Of a stretch of 64,000 nt of DNA, positions 25,086 through 33,854 are shown in pieces. Source of the stretch: Paenibacillus terrae (GTDB taxonomy: Bacteria; Bacillota; Bacilli; Paenibacillales; Paenibacillaceae); assembly GCF_000943545.1 (NCBI RefSeq), contig NZ_JTHP01000003.1, positions 62,001 to 126,000 of the forward strand, in the 5' to 3' direction. Made by a program: the position numbers and the translations under genes. The notes beneath the pieces were generated by a model that saw only the letters and a program-made list of their open reading frames with translations, made no database searches and was not told where the DNA came from. Each line of letters opens with the position of its first letter. Position 1 is the first letter of the stretch.

Positions 25086-26087
25086 ATGCTGTTCATCGAC
25101 AACCAGGGCATACACGATCCAGCCATTAATCTTGCCATTGAGGAGTACGCGCTCAAGCATCTTCAGCTGGACGACAGCTATCTGTTGTTTTACATTAATC
25201 AGCCTTCTATTATTATAGGCAAGCATCAAAATACCATTGAAGAAATCAACGCCGAGTTTGTCAGAGACAACAACATTCAAGTCGTTCGTCGCCTGTCTGG
25301 CGGCGGGGCTGTATATCATGACCTCGGTAATTTAAATTTCAGCTTCATTACCAAAGATAACGGGGAGTCCTTTCATAATTTCCTCAAATTCACGCAGCCT
25401 GTCATAGACGCCTTGCGCCAAATGGGTGTGGAAGCCGAAATGACTGGACGCAACGATCTTCAGGTCGGTGAGCGCAAAATTTCAGGGAACGCCCAATTTG
25501 CTACGCGCGGACGCATGTTCAGCCACGGTACATTGATGTTTAACCTGAACCTGGACAATGTGGCTGCATCACTGCATGCCAATCCCGAAAAGTTTAAATC
25601 CAAAAGTACTAAATCTGTCCGTAGCCGCGTCGCTAACATCAGCGAGCTAATGGACCGTGAGATGACCATTGAGCAATTCCGCGAGGAGCTGCTGCGTTAC
25701 ATATTCGGTGCAGAGCTGGACCAGGTACCCCAATATACGCTAACCGATGCCGACTGGGACAAAATCCATGAAATTTCTGCTGAACGCTACCAATCGTGGG
25801 ACTGGAACTACGGTCAATCCCCTGAAAGCAATATCAAGCACACACGTAAATTTCCGGTCGGCATTATTGATATCCGTATGGATCTCAAGGAAGGCCACAT
25901 CCGTGATATTAAAATCTACGGCGATTTCTTCGGTGTGGGTGACGTCGCTGATATTGAAAATATTCTGCGCGGCAAACGCTACGATGAAAATGAGGTTCGT
26001 CAAGCCTTGTCCTCTCTTGATTTGAAGCATTATTTCGGAAATATTGAGCTGGACGATTTTGTAGGACTCGTATTTTTGGAAGACTAA
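25086..26087 (+). CDS. lplA: Lipoate-protein ligase A
   Basis: 333 residues. I chose ATG 25086, seven bases after CGGAGG; an ATG at 25080 stands only one base from it. The lipoate-ligase catalytic domain has INQPSIIIGKHQN, VVRRLSGGGAVYHDLGNLNF and the Lys-containing KISGNAQF motif; the C-terminal accessory domain (HTRKFPVGIIDIRMDL) is present. It attaches lipoate to E2 subunits and GcvH. Monocistronic, with its own terminator. Confidence 0.94.
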   Translation: MLFIDNQGIHDPAINLAIEEYALKHLQLDDSYLLFYINQPSIIIGKHQNTIEEINAEFVRDNNIQVVRRLSGGGAVYHDLGNLNFSFITKDNGESFHNFLKFTQPVIDALRQMGVEAEMTGRNDLQVGERKISGNAQFATRGRMFSHGTLMFNLNLDNVAASLHANPEKFKSKSTKSVRSRVANISELMDREMTIEQFREELLRYIFGAELDQVPQYTLTDADWDKIHEISAERYQSWDWNYGQSPESNIKHTRKFPVGIIDIRMDLKEGHIRDIKIYGDFFGVGDVADIENILRGKRYDENEVRQALSSLDLKHYFGNIELDDFVGLVFLED

Positions 26088-26131
26088 CAGCCACTTTTTC
26101 CCATTGATTCAATCCAATTCTTCAGTGGTTA

Positions 26132-26170
26132 TAAGGGGACAGGCTCTTAAGGGAGTCGTCCCCTTTTCAT
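26132..26170 (+). terminator. Terminator after lplA
   Basis: AAGGGGAC and GTCCCCTT pair around an inner CTCTTAAGGGAG segment, followed by TTC ATTG; moderate T-run. Confidence 0.7.
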
Positions 26171-26249
26171 TGTGATATTGTCATTTTGAATATTATAAGA
26201 TACAATTTGGACATTGCCCCATGATAGAGATAAAGGAGAGAATACCGAT

Positions 26250-27050
26250 ATGTATAAATTAATTGCCATTGATATTGATGATACACTCATTAACGATCAG
26301 AAAGAAGTTACTCCTGCAACGCAACTGGCGCTTGAAGCTGCTGTAGCCAAAGGTGTCGTGGTTACACTTGCAACAGGACGTGCTTATGCATCTGCCAAAC
26401 AACTCGCCCGCCAAACTGGCTTGAACGTTCCGATCATTACGTACCAAGGTGCCTTGATTAAAAACCTGCTGGACGAAAACGTGCTGTATGAGCGTTATGT
26501 TCCACTCGTGGCTGCACGTCGCTTGTATGAATTCTGCGTGGAACGCAATCTGCATCTGCAAACGTATATAGATGACAAATTGTACACACGTGAAGATAAT
26601 CAGAAAATCAAAGATTACACCGCGCTAAACAATACGGAATATTTTGTAGAGCCTGTATTCAGCAAATTGGTAGAACTTCCTACGCCTAAAATGCTGATTA
26701 TTGACGAGCCGGAAGTGCTGGACAAATTGATTCCAGAACTGCGCGAGCTGCTTGGTGATGAAGTGCATATTACCAAATCCAAGCCTCATTTTCTGGAAAT
26801 CATGCATCATGAAGGCACCAAGGGTCACGCTCTTACGTTCCTTGCTAACCATTACGGCTGTGATCTGTCCGAAACGATTGCAATCGGCGACTCCTGGAAT
26901 GATCACGAAATGCTCGAATGCGCGGGTCTCGGCATAGCGATGGAGAATGCCATTCCTGATTTGAAAAAGCTGGCTGATTACATCACTAGCAGCAATAACG
27001 AAGACGGCGTTAAGCACGCCATCGACAAATTCGTGCTAAATGCTGAATAA
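26250..27050 (+). CDS. Cof-type HAD-IIB phosphatase (YidA-like)
   Basis: 266 residues from ATG 26250, preceded by AAAGGAGAG. HAD motif I is IDIDDTLIND, motif II is TLATGRAYASA, the motif III Lys is in KSKPHFLEIM, and motif IV is GDSWNDHEMLE. The C2B cap lies between motifs II and III. Such enzymes remove phosphate from sugar phosphates and similar metabolites in the cytoplasm; the exact substrate cannot be read from sequence. Confidence 0.92.
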   Translation: MYKLIAIDIDDTLINDQKEVTPATQLALEAAVAKGVVVTLATGRAYASAKQLARQTGLNVPIITYQGALIKNLLDENVLYERYVPLVAARRLYEFCVERNLHLQTYIDDKLYTREDNQKIKDYTALNNTEYFVEPVFSKLVELPTPKMLIIDEPEVLDKLIPELRELLGDEVHITKSKPHFLEIMHHEGTKGHALTFLANHYGCDLSETIAIGDSWNDHEMLECAGLGIAMENAIPDLKKLADYITSSNNEDGVKHAIDKFVLNAE

Positions 27051-27076
27051 TTTGCAATAAATGAAGCAACACAACA

Positions 27077-27131
27077 AAACCTCCAAACGTCGCATGTTCA
27101 GTAACACGCGATAGCTTGGAGGTTTTTTCTG
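27077..27131. terminator. Terminator between convergent HAD and EamA genes
   Basis: AAAACCTCCAA pairs with TTGGAGGTTTT across a 28-base centre, T-run on the plus strand and a matching A-run on the other side. Confidence 0.8.
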
Positions 27132-27164
27132 TCATATCATAGGATGCCGAACGGCTTCAAAATA

Positions 27165-28076
27165 TCAGGCAGCAGAACGCACCTTTCGCCTGTTCACCAG
27201 ACGGATAATTCCATTGTTCATCAGCATTAATCCGGTCACAATGAGCAGCACCCCCGCCAGCATCCACCAGCTTACATGCTCTCCGTACACCAAGGCTCCC
27301 AATCCCACCGCAATCGGCGGTGAAATATACAACCACGTCGTCGGGAAAAGAGGATTTGTACGCTCCATGAGCCAGTAAAACAGTGTATGTGCAATCATCG
27401 AACCAAACAGAATCAGATACAATAAAGAGCCCATGGCAGGAAGGTACTGCCACCCCTCAGAACTCCACGGCTCCGTGATCGCAGACAGTAACAGCAGCAT
27501 CCATCCCCCATGGAGCATTTGCGCCGCATTCAGGGCAATCGGGTTCGTTTCCCGAAATACATCCATCACCCGCTTGGAATAAAGAGCGCCCCCGGAATAA
27601 CACAGCTCCCCCAGCAAAATAACAAGACATCCTGCCAGCCACAGGCCGCTGATCTGAACCGCCAATCCGGGCAGCACCACCAGCACCACGCCAAGAAAGC
27701 TGATCATGCAGCCAATGACCGTAATCCGTGACGTTTTTTGCCGCAGCAGCACCGATTGCAAAATAACGATCATCATCGGCCCCGTGGCTGATAAAATGGC
27801 TCCGATGCCCGAACTGACATATTGCTCTGCCCAATACAAGGCCGAAAACGTACCGAAGGTCGTTCCAGCTCCAATGAATACCATTTCCTTCCGCCATAAT
27901 AACGACCAGCGAACTTTTCCCATCAGCTTCATGGCGATAAACAATATAGCCCCTGCTGCGAAAAAACGTACGCCTGCCGACAAAAACGGCGGGAGTCCCG
28001 CTTCTACTCCCACTTTTATAGCCAAAAACGTTGTACCAAAAATAAGACACATTATCGTAAACGCGATACCAATCAT
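27165..28076 (-). CDS. EamA/DMT-family transporter
   Basis: 303 residues, ten hydrophobic segments arranged as two EamA halves (CLIFGTTFLAIKVGVEAGLP at the start; second half around LLGELCYSGGALYSKRVM; end block NPLFPTTWLYISPPIAVGLG). The family mostly exports amino acids or other metabolites. It is divergent from a MocR regulator that begins 130 bases away, with two operator-like repeats between, so it is likely the regulated target. Substrate unknown. Confidence 0.9.
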   Translation of the reverse strand: MIGIAFTIMCLIFGTTFLAIKVGVEAGLPPFLSAGVRFFAAGAILFIAMKLMGKVRWSLLWRKEMVFIGAGTTFGTFSALYWAEQYVSSGIGAILSATGPMMIVILQSVLLRQKTSRITVIGCMISFLGVVLVVLPGLAVQISGLWLAGCLVILLGELCYSGGALYSKRVMDVFRETNPIALNAAQMLHGGWMLLLLSAITEPWSSEGWQYLPAMGSLLYLILFGSMIAHTLFYWLMERTNPLFPTTWLYISPPIAVGLGALVYGEHVSWWMLAGVLLIVTGLMLMNNGIIRLVNRRKVRSAA

Positions 28077-28126
28077 GATACGTCCCTCTCCCTTCAGTTG
28101 CTTTCAAGCATACAGGGAGACGAACA

Positions 28127-28157
28127 GAACAGATGTATATCTACAGAACAGTTGTAT
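28127..28157. repeat. Direct-repeat operator, probable MocR binding site
   Basis: GAACAGATGTAT (28127-28138) and GAACAGTTGTAT (28146-28157) are 19 bases apart, about two helical turns, same orientation. MocR/PdxR-type regulators bind tandem direct repeats in the divergent intergenic region. The second repeat covers the -35 box of the regulator gene. Confidence 0.6.
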
Positions 28158-28180
28158 GCGGTTTTGAAATGTTTTATAGT
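28152..28180 (+). promoter_or_regulatory. Promoter of the MocR-family gene
   Basis: TTGTAT at 28152-28157 and TATAGT at 28175-28180 with a 17-base spacer; start codon follows 28 bases later. Confidence 0.6.
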
Positions 28181-28207
28181 AAAATACACAAAAGGAGTGT
28201 GGACCGC

Positions 28208-29701
28208 GTGGGCAAGAACAACAGCGAATTACTTTTTCCAGCCGATCATGCCTTAAAGCTGTATGAACAGGTCATCCATTATGTGACTGTGCGGATTGAT
28301 CGCGGGGATTGGCAAGCAGACACGAAGCTGCCGTCCGTACGAAGCCTGGCTCAGGAGTTGGGTGTACATCGGCTAACCGTTTTCCGGGCCTATCAGGAGT
28401 TGAAGCAACGGGGGCTGGTCTATGTCAAGGACAAATCAGGATATTACGTTCATGCTTCCCCAGCGACCGGCCATGCGAAATATGCTGGCTACTCGGGGCA
28501 TTCATCCATTGACCTTACGTTTCACTCCGAATCCGCCCATGCGGCAGATGATCCGTCAGTTTCAGCCTGGAGGGGAATGGATGGACTTAGCCGCGTTCAA
28601 TCGGTGAATGCGAATTTTCAGTTTTCCAAAGCGCTGATTGACCCGTCTCTCCTGCCCAACCGATATTGGGGTGAGCTGATGATGCAGGTATTTGAAAAGC
28701 ATCCGAAAGTAGCGGCCACTTATTCCTCTGTACAGGGCGATTCCGAGCTTCGGGATGCGATGGCGCAGCATTTTAGCGTCGATAAGCATTTTGCATTGTC
28801 ACCAGACGAAGTACTGATTACCTCCGGCGCACAGCAGGCTATCGACCTGATTTCCCGTTCTCTGATCCGGACAGGAGACCGCGTATTGACCGAGCGTCCC
28901 GCCTATGGCCCTGCTATGGAAATATTCCGCAGACAAGGTGCGCGCCTGACCATGACCGATATCCGACCGGAAGGCTATGATATGGAACAAATTGAATGGT
29001 GCATGAAGACAGAAAAGCCACGTGTGTTCTATATCAATCCAACGTTTCATAACCCGACTGGCTTCACGGTACCCGATGAACAGCGCAAACGTTTGCCCGA
29101 GCTGGCCGAGCGCTACGGTTGCCTTATTGTTGAGGACGACAGTACCTATGACATCAGCTTTGGGCAAAAGCCGCCGTTACCTATTTTCGCTTATGATATT
29201 TCGGGAAGCGTCGTCTACATTCGCAGCTATAGCAAATATGTCGCGCCAGGTCTGCGAATCGCAGCCGTGACCTGCCGACCACAGCTCATGAACAGCCTAC
29301 TGAACGTCAAAGCACTGGTAGATAACGGCTCGCCACTGCTGAATCAAAAGCTGTTCCTGCAATACTTTCAATCTCCACGCATGCAGCAGCATCTCAAAAA
29401 GCTATGTATAGCGCTCCAGATTCGTAAGGAAACGATGGAAGACAGCCTCCGCGATTCCGGCTGGACATGGACCAGCCCGGCAGGCGGCCTCAGTCTGTGG
29501 CTCCAGTTGCCTTCTACGTTGAAACCTAATGAACTGCTCGCCAAATGCGTGCAGGAGTCGGTCACCTTCGTACCAGGTAATGTATTCGATCCGATTGGCG
29601 AGGAAGGCGAAACGCATGTGAGATTGTCCTATTCGTATGCCAACGAGCTGCAAATCAAAGAAGGCATCGCGACCCTTCTCCGCATCAGCCGGACGATGTA
29701 A
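28208..29701 (+). CDS. MocR/PdxR-family regulator (GntR HTH + aminotransferase-like domain)
   Basis: 497 residues from GTG 28208, which has AAGGAG upstream; longer starts lie in the operator region. The N-terminal ~75 residues are a GntR winged helix (LPSVRSLAQELGVHRLTVFRAYQEL). After a linker, residues ~120-497 form a PLP-binding fold I domain with TSGAQQAIDLISRSL, NPTFHNPTGF, VEDDSTYDISF and a probable PLP Lys in YSKYVAPGLRI. Such proteins sense PLP or a PLP-amine adduct and control neighbouring transport or metabolic genes. The divergent EamA transporter is the obvious candidate. Confidence 0.93.
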   Translation: MGKNNSELLFPADHALKLYEQVIHYVTVRIDRGDWQADTKLPSVRSLAQELGVHRLTVFRAYQELKQRGLVYVKDKSGYYVHASPATGHAKYAGYSGHSSIDLTFHSESAHAADDPSVSAWRGMDGLSRVQSVNANFQFSKALIDPSLLPNRYWGELMMQVFEKHPKVAATYSSVQGDSELRDAMAQHFSVDKHFALSPDEVLITSGAQQAIDLISRSLIRTGDRVLTERPAYGPAMEIFRRQGARLTMTDIRPEGYDMEQIEWCMKTEKPRVFYINPTFHNPTGFTVPDEQRKRLPELAERYGCLIVEDDSTYDISFGQKPPLPIFAYDISGSVVYIRSYSKYVAPGLRIAAVTCRPQLMNSLLNVKALVDNGSPLLNQKLFLQYFQSPRMQQHLKKLCIALQIRKETMEDSLRDSGWTWTSPAGGLSLWLQLPSTLKPNELLAKCVQESVTFVPGNVFDPIGEEGETHVRLSYSYANELQIKEGIATLLRISRTM

Positions 29702-29710
29702 GGAACAGCA

Positions 29711-30481
29711 TTATTCCAATGGCAGGCTCATGCCGGTCCGTGCCAGGCTGATCCCTTCCAGAAGCCCGTAGTTGCGTGTGACATCCACATCATGAGACAT
29801 ATGTGTAAATACCGTGCGGTTGGGCTGGAGTCTCCCTATAAGCTCCTGAGCCTCCAGCATGTCATATACCGAGCGGGTTGCATATTCGGCCTCCTCATGA
29901 TAAAAGCTCGTTCCCAGCACGAGCAAATCCAGATTGTGCAGGGGCAGGATTTCCGCATCATTTAGCCCAATCGAATCCGAGCAGTAGGCCCACGAGAAGT
30001 CGTCTTTTTCCAGTCGATAAGCGTAAGCATAACCGTTCTTCCCGTGATTCACACGCCATCCCCGGATATTCCACCCTCCAAGCAAGGCCCCCTGATCGAC
30101 AGGGATTAGGTCAAGATGCCCCGGAAGCCAGGAAAATTGACGCAGGATCGTGTCGATCACCTCCTGTGGAGCGTACAAACGACCTCTGTTCCCGGTCCAG
30201 CGACAGGCATCTGCCCATTCCGGTAGTCCTCCAATATGGTCAAAATGTGCGTGCGTCACGAGGATCGTACCGATGAAGCGAAGCCCGCGTATTTCCATCT
30301 GCTTGCGCCAGTCCGGGCCGCAATCAATCATAAAGTCCTCCGTCTCGCTTTCGATCAGCACAGACGACCTCAGCCTCACATTTGCCCCTGTCGTGCGGGC
30401 CTCCGTACATACGAGACAATCACAATACACACGCGGAACGCCCATCGCATCCCCCGTGCCAAGAAAAATAAGCCGATTCAT
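29711..30481 (-). CDS. PhnP-like metallo-beta-lactamase-fold hydrolase
   Basis: 256 residues. It starts LIFLGTGDAMGVPRVYCDC and has the metal motif VTHAHFDHIGGLPEW, a later His in a THMSHDVD motif, and an Asp in WAYCSDSIG. Cys residues in the first loop (CDCLVC) match the PhnP type, where they bind a structural zinc. Related enzymes are cyclic phosphodiesterases, but no phn genes are present, so the substrate is open. It converges with the MocR gene, nine bases apart. Confidence 0.85.
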   Translation of the reverse strand: MNRLIFLGTGDAMGVPRVYCDCLVCTEARTTGANVRLRSSVLIESETEDFMIDCGPDWRKQMEIRGLRFIGTILVTHAHFDHIGGLPEWADACRWTGNRGRLYAPQEVIDTILRQFSWLPGHLDLIPVDQGALLGGWNIRGWRVNHGKNGYAYAYRLEKDDFSWAYCSDSIGLNDAEILPLHNLDLLVLGTSFYHEEAEYATRSVYDMLEAQELIGRLQPNRTVFTHMSHDVDVTRNYGLLEGISLARTGMSLPLE

Positions 30482-30632
30482 GGTTTAGCTCCTATCTATC
30501 TGGGTGTTTTTACTACTATTATATCGAACACACCAACCTTGCGTAAATCCTTCACTCCCAACGCCAAAAGGAGCATGCCCCAAACCCCTGAATACAGGCG
30601 GACATCCCCTTATGTTTGATCGCGTTAAAATT

Positions 30633-31694
30633 TTAAATCATAATAGGCATTGGATCTTTCTTGAGACGATTTTCCATCATCCAACTGGACTGGTCGTTAT
30701 ACAGATAAGCCCGATGCACCAGCACGCGCACCTGCTGGCCAGGCTCCAGCGTGGACTTCTCCAGCGAACGGTACGTCATGAGTCGATGATCCCCGACCTG
30801 TACTTCAACCATCCATTCACTCCCCCGAAAATGCAAATGCTTCACAATGCCTTCCTCGGTCGCCGACAGAAGCGCAAACTCCTCGCTTGGCCCGACATCA
30901 ATATACTCCGGACGGATCAAGGCACATGCTCCCGTTCCGGCAGCTTCCTCGAAGCCTTTGAGACTGCCCGCCTGTTCGATCACTGTCGATTCCCCAATAA
31001 AGGAAGCTACGAACGGCGTCCCCGGCTTTTTATAAATATCCCAAGGTGTTCCCTTCTGCTCCAGCCGTCCCTGATTAATCACCATAATTTCATCGGCTAC
31101 TTCAATAGCCTCATCCTGATCGTGCGTGACGAAAATCGAAGTGATCCCCACCCGCTCAATCAACTCCCGTAGCCAGGTACGCAGCTCCTGGCGAATCTTA
31201 GCGTCAATGGCTGCAAAAGGTTCATCCAGCAGCAGTAATTGAGGCTCCGGTGCCAAGGCGCGTGCAAAAGCAACCCGCTGCCGTTGTCCACCAGACAACT
31301 GATGCGGATAACGATGCTCGAAGCCTTTGAGTCCTGTCAGCTCGACCAGCTCTGTGACGCGTTCCTTGATGCGGGCTTTGGAGCTTTTTTTCACTTTTAG
31401 ACCAAAGGCAATATTGTCGTACACGCTCATGTGCTTGAACAAAGCATAGTTTTGAAATACAAATCCGATTCCGCGTTCCTGCGGGGCCAGCTCGTTTACC
31501 CTTTTTCCGTGAAAATGAATTTCTCCCGCATCCGGTTGTTCCAGACCTGCCAAAATCCGAAGAATGGACGTTTTACCGCCACCACTCGGACCGAGTAAAC
31601 CAATCAGATGACCCGCTTGAATATCAAAGGATACGTCCTTAACCGCATGAAAATTACCGAAATGCTTGTTTAAACCCCTTACTTCCACATGCAT
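30633..31694 (-). CDS. cysA: ABC transporter ATPase, sulfate/thiosulfate CysA-like
   Basis: 353 residues from ATG 31694, ten bases after AAGGAAG; the frame upstream to 31772 is unsupported. Walker A GPSGGGKTS, signature LSGGQRQRVAFARAL, Walker B LLLLDEPFAAIDA, switch His in FVTHDQDEA, and a C-terminal TOBE-like domain (IRPEYIDVGPSEE). The layout and early core are those of CysA. No binding protein or permease lies next to it, so it is an orphan ATPase or serves permeases encoded elsewhere; molybdate, spermidine or sulfonate cannot be excluded. Confidence 0.82.
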   Translation of the reverse strand: MHVEVRGLNKHFGNFHAVKDVSFDIQAGHLIGLLGPSGGGKTSILRILAGLEQPDAGEIHFHGKRVNELAPQERGIGFVFQNYALFKHMSVYDNIAFGLKVKKSSKARIKERVTELVELTGLKGFEHRYPHQLSGGQRQRVAFARALAPEPQLLLLDEPFAAIDAKIRQELRTWLRELIERVGITSIFVTHDQDEAIEVADEIMVINQGRLEQKGTPWDIYKKPGTPFVASFIGESTVIEQAGSLKGFEEAAGTGACALIRPEYIDVGPSEEFALLSATEEGIVKHLHFRGSEWMVEVQVGDHRLMTYRSLEKSTLEPGQQVRVLVHRAYLYNDQSSWMMENRLKKDPMPIMI

Positions 31695-31915
31695 AACCGT
31701 ACACTTCCTTTCCGCTTCTGAACCTGTGCAGGAACAGCAGTAGCCTTGCTTACCGCAAAGCGCGTACCTCATTCTAAATCATACTATTATTCCAATGTAT
31801 ATACTATGTTTTTCTCATGTGATACTTTATCAAAGGAAAGCTTTCGTCGTCAACTCTATATATTACGTCAGGTGTAAAATGGGTAAAGTAATAAGAAGAA
31901 GGGAGAGGGTAAATA

Positions 31916-32317
31916 ATGTTGCATACTTTAGAATTATCCACTAGCGGACGAGATGAGATGCGTGATATTACACGCGAGGTCGCTTCATTGATCGAAAAAA
32001 GCGGAGTCCAGGAAGGAACCGCACTGATCTATTGTCCACACACAACGGCGGGAATAGCCATTAATGAAAATGCAGACCCGGACGTCAAACATGATGTGAT
32101 TTTAAGGCTGGATGAGGTTTATCCGTGGGAGCATCCCCAATATCGCCATATGGAAGGAAATACGGCATCCCACCTAAAATCTATCACCACAGGTCCCTCT
32201 CAGACTGTCATTATTCATGATGGAAAGTTGTTGCTCGGACGGTGGCAGGGGCTTTATTTTTGCGAATTCGACGGACCGCGCAGACGCCAGTACCATGTGA
32301 AAATCATGAAGGGCTGA
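31916..32317 (+). CDS. yjbQ: YjbQ family (UPF0047) protein
   Basis: 133 residues, full family length. Motifs GTALIYCPHTTAGIAINENAD, EHPQYRHMEGNTASHLKS and GRWQGLYFCEFDGPR carry the His and Asp cluster of this small conserved fold. Members have been reported with weak thiamin phosphate synthase activity; the physiological role is unsettled. Monocistronic, followed by a terminator. Confidence 0.93.
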   Translation: MLHTLELSTSGRDEMRDITREVASLIEKSGVQEGTALIYCPHTTAGIAINENADPDVKHDVILRLDEVYPWEHPQYRHMEGNTASHLKSITTGPSQTVIIHDGKLLLGRWQGLYFCEFDGPRRRQYHVKIMKG

Positions 32318-32327
32318 CCATGTAAAA

Positions 32328-32373
32328 AAACAGACCATGATGTTCTCCTGCTGGATGCATCATCGTCTGTTAC
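32328..32373. terminator. Terminator hairpin after yjbQ
   Basis: AACAGACCATGATG and CATCATCGTCTGTT form the stem. An A-run precedes it on the plus strand, giving a T-run for transcripts coming from the right; it may serve mainly the tetR side. Confidence 0.7.
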
Positions 32374-32489
32374 AATCTTAGTCGCTTTCGCAAAGTACCG
32401 TAATGATAAGGCACCGTCATGAAGTGAACATATCCAGAAAAGCGCCCTACAGATTCATAGCCGAGGCGTGTGATCGCAGGTACGCTCAT
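32370..32489 (-). CDS. Possible 39-aa protein coupled to the TetR gene
   Basis: Its ATG overlaps the tetR stop as ATGA. It reads MSVPAITRLGYESVGRFSGY and ends at TAA inside the terminator stem. The opening resembles the end of a GNAT acetyltransferase (LGYESVGRF), so it may be a fragment of one. It may also be a chance frame; no other support. Confidence 0.35.
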   Translation of the reverse strand: MSVPAITRLGYESVGRFSGYVHFMTVPYHYGTLRKRLRL

Positions 32490-33067
32490 AGGTTTCTGCA
32501 CAGCAGCTTTACATGTGCCAAAGCAGCGGGCCTGATTTCTTCAAATGTCAAACCATCCTGAATATAAAAGGACACAAAGCCGTGCATAGACAAAAACAGA
32601 CTTTGCGGTACTCGTGAAGAATCTTCCTCTGAATGTCCCTGATCACTCAATTCCTGACGGATCATGGACGCGAATAATTCCACACAACGGTTTTGCTCCG
32701 TGCGACAGTAAGCGAACAGTTCTTCATCGTGCATCATGAACATAATTTCGTATTGATAAGGATTTTCCAAGCCAAAACGGATAAACTCCAGCATCAAGTA
32801 CTCCAGTCTGTTCAGACCATCCTCTGGGGTGCCTGTTGCTCCTTGTAGTAGAATTCCGCGTAACGTATTAAAATCCTCAATTACAATGGCGTAGAACAGT
32901 TCAGCCTTCTCTTTAAAATGATAGTATAACGAACCATGACTGTAACCCAGATGCTGGCCAATGCTGCGCATTGAAATAGCACGGTAGCCCTTGGTAATAA
33001 ACAAGTGCCTGGCCGCTTCCAGAATCCGCCCTCTTGACAACTCCTGTTCTACTGCTCTTCTAGCCAT
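32486..33067 (-). CDS. TetR/AcrR-family transcriptional regulator
   Basis: 193 residues. The N-terminal HTH reads ILEAARHLFITKGYRAISMR followed by SIGQHLGYSHGSLYYHFKEK, the standard TetR arrangement. The C-terminal ligand domain is not assigned. It starts five bases after the yigZ-like gene, so the two are co-transcribed. Target genes and ligand are unknown. Confidence 0.92.
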   Translation of the reverse strand: MARRAVEQELSRGRILEAARHLFITKGYRAISMRSIGQHLGYSHGSLYYHFKEKAELFYAIVIEDFNTLRGILLQGATGTPEDGLNRLEYLMLEFIRFGLENPYQYEIMFMMHDEELFAYCRTEQNRCVELFASMIRQELSDQGHSEEDSSRVPQSLFLSMHGFVSFYIQDGLTFEEIRPAALAHVKLLCRNL

Positions 33068-33072
33068 ATTTT

Positions 33073-33705
33073 TTATTCCCCTTCAATAAAGTAAAGCTGC
33101 TCTCCCTCCGACACAAGCGATTGCCCCTGTGTCAAGTCTGTTATCCAGTTGCTGAAGGATTCCGCATCACCAGCCAGCGGCAGACAGGTTAAGGTAACTT
33201 TATCCGTAAACATGGTTTCTCCTGTACGGATGCTGCGATTTCGCAATTCATTTTCCACTTTGCCCAACCAGGTGTAATCCAATTCCACAAAAATTTCACG
33301 ATGCAGCACACGCGTAATCGCATCCCCTGCCTCAATGGCTGCAACAGCACCATCTGAATATGCACGAATCAGACCGCCTGCTCCCAGCAAAATCCCCCCA
33401 AAGTAACGGGTAACGACAATTGCCACATTTTTCAGCTTCTGGTTACGGATAACCTCCAAAATGGGCTTGCCCGCCGTACCGCTCGGTTCACCGTCATCCG
33501 ATTGCTTCTGGATTTCGTCTCGTTCCCCGATCATGTAGGCAGAACAATTATGGGTTGCGTTCCAATGCTCTTTTTTAATGCGCTCGATAAAAGCAGCCGC
33601 TTCTTCCTCGGTCTGAACAGGCTGGATGTGACCGATAAAACGGGATTTCCGGATCACAATTTCCTTGCTGCCGGAGCCACGTACAGTTCGGTATTGTTCC
33701 AACAT
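33073..33705 (-). CDS. YigZ/IMPACT family protein
   Basis: 210 residues. The N-terminal UPF0029 (Impact) domain shows IRKSRFIGHIQPV, NCSAYMIG, QKQSDDGEPSGTAGKPILEV and VTRYFGGILLGAGGLIRAYS. The C-terminal ~70 residues are the DUF1949 domain. Function is unsettled; the family is linked to translation control. Upstream of the TetR gene in the same unit. Confidence 0.93.
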   Translation of the reverse strand: MLEQYRTVRGSGSKEIVIRKSRFIGHIQPVQTEEEAAAFIERIKKEHWNATHNCSAYMIGERDEIQKQSDDGEPSGTAGKPILEVIRNQKLKNVAIVVTRYFGGILLGAGGLIRAYSDGAVAAIEAGDAITRVLHREIFVELDYTWLGKVENELRNRSIRTGETMFTDKVTLTCLPLAGDAESFSNWITDLTQGQSLVSEGEQLYFIEGE

Positions 33706-33738
33706 ATCACGTATAACCTTCCTTACTTCATTTTACAA

Positions 33739-33782
33739 GAAAGCAGTCCCCCGCTTCTGGCAGCCGGTGAACTGCTTTCCTG
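33739..33782 (-). terminator. Terminator after pgi
   Basis: GAAAGCAGT and ACTGCTTTC pair around a GC-rich loop, with TTGT after it on the minus strand; weak T-run. Confidence 0.55.
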
Positions 33783-33854
33783 TACTTTATTTGGTGCTAT
33801 ACGCTATAACGCTCCTATCTGAAATCCTGTTTCAGTCAGGAGTTTACAGCTTCC

